This document shows, piece after piece, positions 58,563 to 64,000 of a stretch of 64,000 nucleotides of DNA. A program made the translations under genes and the position numbers. Each line of letters opens with the position of its first letter. Positions within the stretch are counted from its first letter, which is position 1. The stretch lies in contig JAIVFH010000081.1 of assembly GCA_025765595.1 (NCBI GenBank), positions 62,001-126,000 on the forward strand. Direction: 5' to 3'. The notes beneath the pieces were generated by a model, which worked only from the letters and a program-made list of their open reading frames with translations, did not search any database and was not told where the DNA came from. Source of the stretch: Obelidium mucronatum (lineage: Eukaryota > Chytridiomycota > Chytridiomycetes > Chytridiales > Chytriomycetaceae).

Positions 58563-58883
58563 GTGTATAAATAAAATATAAACGATTGTTTAGATAGCTT
58601 TTATCAAGTTTTTATGTTTCCTTTCACGGTCGCATCCAACACCTCTTATGAAAGGATTCCGAAGGAAGAGACATCTTTACTGGTATTCGAACAAAACTAT
58701 GTAGTAAGAAATGATTATTTATTTTGTATACGTTATTTGCAGAATGCATAAACAACAAATGAGAAGTGAGGAGTGGCAACAAAAAAAACCCGTCCTCTGA
58801 TAATAACAAGGAAAATTAAATACATAATATGCAAGGAATACAAAGATGAAAAAAATAGTTCCTCCCATCCCCCAATCTCTCGC
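58563..58883. other. Convergent 3' region
   Basis: The 321-bp gap lies between the stop codons of the unknown plus-strand gene and the minus-strand wall protein. It is AT-rich and contains AATAAA-like signals on both strands (ATAAATAAAATATAAA near 58567). No coding or RNA feature is evident. Confidence 0.4.
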
Positions 58884-60543
58884 TCACAGCCCAAATAGAG
58901 TTGGGAAAACTCCCAACACAACGTGCATAGTCAATATCAAGTAGACATAATGCCTGACAGACAAAGCAGAGGTTCTCTTTGATTCACTAGCCGCAAACTC
59001 TGCATTATAGTTAATTGTCGATGACACCGTCATTGAGACTGGAGACACGATTGGCAATGGCGATTCAGTATCGGGGGAATTTGTTGCAACAGCAGCATCT
59101 ACAGCAGCCAAGCCAGAAGAAGTCTTGGAAGCTGCTTTCAATGGTACAAACATTCCTTCTCCATCCATCATTATATCCGTCTCCGACGCACAGTCTTCGG
59201 TACTTTCTGTCAATGTATCCGTTTCGGTTCCAGATTCAGTTTCACTCATGTTTTCAGATTCGCTTTCAGAAGGGCACATCAGTGACAATGTCCGTCTCAG
59301 TAGCTGTATCAGACGCAATGGCATCAGTTGTCGAATCAGTTTCAGTGTCGGTTAATGTATCGGAAGGACTTGGATCAGGAGTGGGCTCCAATGAAGTAGG
59401 TACTACTAGTTGCAGGAACCGGTGAAGGGGACGGTATCAGTTGTTGTAGTTAACGGCGATGGCTTGGTTCCCGTAAACGGACCCATACAATATGGATAAG
59501 CGCCAATGTTCTGACAATCACACGAGTCTCCAACCTATTCATTTTTAAGCAGTTATTTAGAGAAAAATATGGAGTGTTTGAATAAGACTAATATGTTTTT
59601 AGTCGTTACCTGAGTCCATTGACCCAACGCACAGACAACAATGAAATGAATGCTCCGTGTTACACTTATACAATCCATTTTCACTGTCATCACACCCGTG
59701 CCCGATATCAATCTGACTCCCCGCAATAACAGGGGTTGCCTGCACAGTACGGACTTCCCCCATATTCTTGACACCCGCTTTGACAATTCGATCCAATCTG
59801 AACATACGAGACTCCAGTTACATTGAATCACCATCGTTTTATCAAAATTACAAGAATAGCTTGTGCCAGTGCAAGGTTTTCCTACAGCCAAATCTCCAGT
59901 TATCGGAGTTGGCGACGGAAGTGTGGAAGATGACTGGCGATGGTGGGAAGATGGTTGGAATGGGAGATTCAGTCGTGCTCGTTTCCATATCATCTGTCGT
60001 AGTGAAATCCGTTGCAGAGTCCGTGTCGGACTCCATGTCTGTCGTTGTTGCATGCAGTCGTCGGTGCTGGTTGAAGCAGCTTTCCTCATCAGTCCATGAG
60101 TCGGATTGGGTTGTTGAATCGACAGTAGAAGTAGCAGTAGGGCTGACTGACGCGAATACAATAGGAACAAGTCCGATTTTATCCATGCAATGAGGATTCC
60201 CATCAGACAGCACTTTGCAAGGACAACGCTCCAGAATGGTGTACTGCGCCCTGATAACACTGTAGTAGTAGAGACGCTGTTGTATCAGCACGCGTACGCT
60301 GTTCCTGTACACTTTATTCCCCGGTGCAGCAAAGGCGATGGTCGATCCTGTTGTAGGCTGGGTGCATTGAGGGTATGATTCCGCGAGTTGGAAGCAGGTA
60401 TTTTCGCACTTTCCAAAAGTAGTCCAGGAGTCTGTTTTTGAAGTTTTGTTTTGCTGGCAATAAAGAATAGATTGTCCGTCTGCTCCACATCTGTATGGAA
60501 TAGCTGCTGTGGCGTTACAACCAGTCTCGATTGAAAAACTCAT
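58884..60543 (-). CDS. Cys-rich, Ser/Thr-rich cell-wall protein, probably GPI-anchored
   Basis: The product has several short Cys-rich modules resembling CBM19-like sugar-binding repeats: YRCGADGQSILYCQQN with KCENTCFQLAESYPQC, KPCTGTSYSCNFDKTMVIQC, CQSGCQEYGGSPYC and GDSCDCQNIGAYPYCMG. They are separated by Ser/Thr/Asp/Pro-rich stalks (DTLTDTETDSTTDAIASDT). The C-terminus is a hydrophobic helix after Ser/Arg (SVRHYVYLILTMHVVLGVFP), as in GPI-anchored wall proteins. The start at 60543 (MSFSIETGC) gives no signal peptide, so an upstream exon is probably missing. At least three one-base shifts are needed, near 59830, 59715 (extra G in GGGG) and 59415-59300, so the gene is either poorly resolved or decaying. 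A surface-adhesion or chitin-binding role is inference. Confidence 0.6.
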
Positions 60544-60850
60544 GACTGCAGTTTCGCAGCAAAAAGGTTAGGGATTCACTTTCGTTTCTGTCTTTAAGAT
60601 ATAATGCCCCTGGTCGCCTGGTGGGGCATTTTTCATCTTTTTGGTATCCGTCCAGTAACGTTCGGACCAGGGGTAAAGGCAACCATGCAAGAAAATTGCA
60701 AGCCCAGAATGAAATGCCAGACCAATTAAATCAATCAATTTATATAATTATTATAGAGAAACTATTGTGCAAAATAAAGTCTTATTAGTCATGTATGGAT
60801 CCATAACTTCAGCTCTTCGCAGCTGACCATCCGAAACGCTGTGACAGCAT
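60544..60850. other. Intergenic region with overlapping inverted repeats
   Basis: The 307-bp gap separates two minus-strand genes. It holds a short hairpin (ATGCCCC/GGGGCAT at about 60604-60629), and the left arm can also pair with GACCAGGGG near 60665. On the minus strand an open frame without Met runs through it to a stop near 60569; it might be an unrecognised exon. Confidence 0.35.
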
Positions 60851-61970
60851 CTAGTTTCTCCTCATCCACCAAACTAGATGAAAACAGTCCCGTCTTCTTT
60901 GTTTTCGACAGTAAATATGATTTGTGTTCATGTTCTTGAAGGCATCGGTAACTCAAAGTGTGGTAATGCTTTTTTTTTTTCGAATGTCAATAGAGGCCAC
61001 CGATTTCTACATGAACACAAACCTGCTTTTCGAATACCCTTCTCAAACAGAACCAAGCCGTGTCCCCATCATCCTTATCGCCTCCGAATCGGGTCGAAAA
61101 CATTTCAGGGTTTACATAGTACACAACATGATTCAGACTTGTATTCCGCAACATTGTATATCCAGCATGAATATCCCAGCTGAATGCACCGGACTTTCGT
61201 ACTTGCATCGAATCGTTCCAAAGTATGAATAAAGTCCAGTCGATACATAAAACAAGGTTTGCAACACAAGTATCACAGCAGGAATCAGTTGTGCATAATG
61301 GACCCATCTCGGTAGCGCTTGGATAGGCTTTGTTTGCTTCGAGTTTTTGAATGGTTTCCGTTGAAACAAGCGTCGATAATATGGTCCAGCAACAAAGTCA
61401 ACTATTGTCATGTTTTTTTTTAAAGGTTTATGGTCTCGACACGCACACACGCACATACCTTCACCCTTCCTGATTTCATCTGGAAAGAACATCTCAAAGA
61501 GCATCTCTGGATTGATTTCCTCAGCGAATCCAGCGTGTTGGAATGCATGGACCTGTCCCAAATGATTGTCCCTGCGCCTTTCCTTCTGACGAATCTGGAT
61601 CAATCCCATTGATATCATAGAGTTTTCGTTTCTCGGGGTCACTTAAAACTGAATTGGCATGGCTGACAACTGTGGATGAATGTTAAGGCAAACAGATCCC
61701 ACTTCCCAAATAGAAACCCTCCCCTCACTTTTGAATGCTTCATCAGCTCCATCGACGCTGCACTTGTCTGGATGAAGAAGAAGGGCCAGCTGAGAGAGAA
61801 AGATGGGCCACTATTAGCTCAAGCTCTTCCCAAATCGCTCTCTTTTGTACCTTGCGGTAGGCCTTCTTGATATCGGATTCTGACGGTACTGGACTACTAC
61901 TCAGACCAAGGACTTTGTATAGATCCTTCTTGGATGCTCGAATTCGTTGGATTTCCTCAGTTGGTGTCAT
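60851..61970 (-). CDS. DNAJB12/DNAJB14-like ER-membrane J-protein
   Basis: The J domain starts near the N-terminus (SKKDLYKVLGLSSSPVPSES, DIKKAYRK) and continues after an intron with QLALLLHPDKCSVDGADEAF (HPD intact) and VVSHANSVLSDPEKRKLYD. A Met/Phe-rich helix (INPEMLFEMFFPDEI) follows, then a transmembrane segment (AQLIPAVILVLQTLFYVS). The C-terminal DUF1977-type block carries HVVYYVNPEMFS and a final exon NMNTNHIYCRKQRRRDC ending MRRN. I set the stop at 60851, using the splice from EKQ over 60909-61005. Animal DNAJB12/14 recruit Hsp70 at the ER surface for quality control of membrane proteins. The gene is divergent from the gene at 62214. Confidence 0.8.
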
Positions 61971-62098
61971 GTGTGCTTACTTTTTTTTCTTGTATTTAAC
62001 TTCTTCTTACATAGGCTTTTAGGTATTTAAGTATACTGGAATTGCTCATCTTCGTAATCGTTTTAAGGTGAGTTAAAACTTAAAAGCTAGAGTAAAGT

Positions 62099-62099
<1 letters not shown>

Positions 62100-62152
<53 letters not shown>
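62100..62152 (+). repeat. 53-base T homopolymer upstream of a divergent gene pair
   Basis: The run lies 61 bp before the ATG at 62214, in sense orientation for that gene. A donor-like AAGGTGAGTT at about 62065-62074 precedes it, so it may belong to a 5' UTR intron. Confidence 0.85.
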
Positions 62153-62153
<1 letters not shown>

Positions 62154-62213
62154 GTTTTATACCCAATCAAAGGAGAGGACTCACAAGCTTCCAGAAGCCC
62201 GAAAAAAAACAAC

Positions 62214-64000
62214 ATGACAAGAGCGCGCTTCACGGACGCCGAACCAACTGTGCATAAATACCGCCATTCCACCACCAAACATTCTCAAAAACACGCAACA
62301 ACGGCAACGTTAAAGAATGGAACAATGCCAATATGCAGCAGCAGCAACAACAATAACCAATCAGAACCTGATCCAATGTCATCACTAATCAGCAAGTTGG
62401 CAGCAGCAGCCGCGGCCACCACACGAGCGACAAATTCAAGAATTAAACATCCGTCAGGAAAATACAAGAACTCAAATGTTGAGAAGGTGCGGGCTTTTTT
62501 TTCTTATTCCCCAAGATTAAAATCAACCCATGTTTTCTTTATAAAATAGCAGTATCAAGCCAAAGCAGACACTGTGCAATATTACACGGATACAGCAAGC
62601 AGTTATTCCGATGTCGATGACGGATCTGAATTGTTTTACAAACGCGAAAGCCACATCTCGCGATATGCTCAGAAAAAGAAGAAGAAACTGTCGGAAGAAG
62701 CGTCAGGATATCTCTGCCAAAAGTAAAAAACACTACTTCTATTGCTTTGATGTTCTCTCAAGTCTTTGTCGAATGCTCTCTAAAACGATTTGCTGCCCAT
62801 ACCAAAAAAAAAAAAAAACAGAACAAACAAAACGGATCCCAACCCCGACGACCCAATATTCGCACACGTATTCCCACAACAACGAAACCGCGAGAAACCA
62901 CCTAGCAAATTCGAAAGCGAAAACAACCTATCCAACAACAACAACAACCCCCTCAACCCTTCAGACATACCCAACATCATCGACTGCAGTCCCCACACAG
63001 ACGCGCTCCAATTCGGTCCCGTCGACGAATACCCGAAACCAACAATCTACGGCGACACTTTCACCACACGGTATGAAAGTTGGACAATGTCCACACGGCT
63101 TGTGCAGCCGGTTACAACAGGTCCCATGACGGAAGCCGCCATCAAGAAATTGTGCAAAAAGAAACCGCCGAAACAGCATGATATGGAGCCCGAAGAGTTT
63201 ATCGATGCCGCCGCATTAACGCTGCATGACTTGATTAAGCCACTGATATCGGCTATTAGCATGCCAGAACTGGTTGAACAATGCCGGCAGACTTCGACTT
63301 CCTTTGAATGCACAGAATCAACTCCTCATCAACATCAACCACAACCGCAAAAAACTCAGCCCATTGCCCCCGACGTAAACATCACCCTCTGCGGCACTAG
63401 TGGTAGTAATAGCGAATCTAAAGACCAGCTGCTGTCAGAGAAACCCCCGCCGCGATCCCGCTCCCCTTCCTCCGTTCGAAGCAGACGTCCTTCCTTCAAC
63501 GACATTCTCGCAGCCAAAAGATCATCAGTAGACCCACCGAAACCCCCTCCCCCACCGCAACGCGTTATTGTTCATTCCTCAGCCACAACTTCCCAAGCCA
63601 TACTCTATCCATTCCGTCAAGAAAACAACAATCATCAAATCAACCATCATCATAATCATCATCAACAAGATCAACAACAAGTGATTATACGACAACCACC
63701 AGCCCCACAACGAATCCCCGTGAACCCAGAAGCCGTGATCCAAGCCAAAAAGGGAACCATTGGTCGCGGCGCGTCTTGGAAGGAAGGCAAAATGAGAGTC
63801 ACGGATATAGGCGCGTGGATCTTACTTGCTGCGAAAACTAATTCTGCACAGTCCTTGAGTGGGGGCTCGGAAGCTGGTGGTTTGGATGCTGTCGCCGCTT
63901 CAAACGTGACTGTATCTGCTTCCCATCAGCATCACCAGCAGCCGCAACAATCCAACTTGAATGTTCGGCGTGGCTCTTTTGGTGGGGAAAAGTGTCAGAG
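62214..64000 (+). CDS. Unknown low-complexity protein, partial (runs off the right edge)
   Basis: Three exons join in frame: 62214-62486, 62550-62722 and 62822 to beyond 64000. The product is at least about 540 residues and is largely disordered: Asn and Gln/His runs (NHHHNHHQQDQQQ near 63640), Pro-rich segments (PKPPPPPQ) and Ser/Arg stretches (RSRSPSSVRSRRPS). A more ordered stretch lies at about 63090-63290, reading TTGPMTEAAIKKLCKKKPP and EEFIDAAALTLHDLIKPLIS. Near the edge another ordered block reads RGASWKEGKMRVTDIGAWIL. I do not recognise the family; the composition is typical of regulatory or RNA/chromatin-associated proteins. The second intron has a 16-base A run just before its 3' splice site. 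Confidence 0.7.

Noticed and set aside
62611..63129. Thr-rich open frame on the plus strand
   Set aside because: It overlaps the spliced frame of the gene at 62214 and comes from its low-complexity ACN/AAN codons.

Overview
This window looks like nuclear DNA from a zoosporic, flagellated fungus, most likely a chytrid (Chytridiomycota). It is gene-dense. Nearly every gene carries short GT-AG introns of about 45-110 bases. Fungal wall and degradation genes (a lytic polysaccharide monooxygenase with chitin-binding module, a GH18 chitinase, two multicopper oxidases, a CASD1/Cas1p-type acetyltransferase) sit beside cilium and signalling genes that non-flagellated fungi usually lack: TMEM17, DNAJB13, TBC1D31, a soluble (ADCY10-type) adenylyl cyclase and a class C (GABA-B-like) GPCR. 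No rRNA, tRNA, CRISPR or viral genes were seen.

Layout. 0.2-5.0 kb: two tandem long-chain acyl-CoA synthetases, the second with two frame-breaking lesions. 5.2-8.6 kb: an F-box/ankyrin-like family gene and a tail-anchored BTB protein. 8.7-11.4 kb (minus): an LPMO split by a 1.59-kb AT-rich element with 20-bp terminal inverted repeats and a TA duplication. 11.9-14.2 kb: two DUF1279 (FAM210-like) proteins and a DUF202 protein. 14.3-17.3 kb: a membrane-anchored GH18 chitinase head-to-head with a CD225/dispanin-like protein, then LAMTOR5. 17.5-29.6 kb (minus): CASD1-like acetyltransferase, an inverted broken paralog of the 5.2-kb gene, the class C GPCR and meiotic MSH4. 29.6-33.7 kb: TMEM17/BCP1 and DNAJB13/TMA7, two head-to-head pairs with start codons about 50 bp apart. 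34.1-38.7 kb: two tandem multicopper oxidases. 38.7-46.9 kb: RRP5 and TAM41. 47.0-57.1 kb (minus): TBC1D31 and the soluble adenylyl cyclase. 57.5-64 kb: an unknown disordered protein, a Cys-rich cell-wall protein, a DNAJB12/14 co-chaperone and the start of a low-complexity protein that runs off the right edge.

How the genes fit together. The GPCR, soluble cyclase and LAMTOR5 point to nutrient, bicarbonate or cAMP signalling. TMEM17, DNAJB13 and TBC1D31 serve the cilium. RRP5, BCP1 and TMA7 serve ribosome production and translation. The two close divergent pairs each join a cilium gene to a ribosome/translation gene, which suggests (inference) shared promoters for the switch between swimming zoospore and growing thallus.

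Caution. Many otherwise conserved genes, including essential RRP5, contain one-base frame breaks, mostly extra bases. This pattern suggests leftover assembly errors, so a pseudogene reading of any one gene is uncertain. Exon limits were placed by eye from splice sites and family resemblance.
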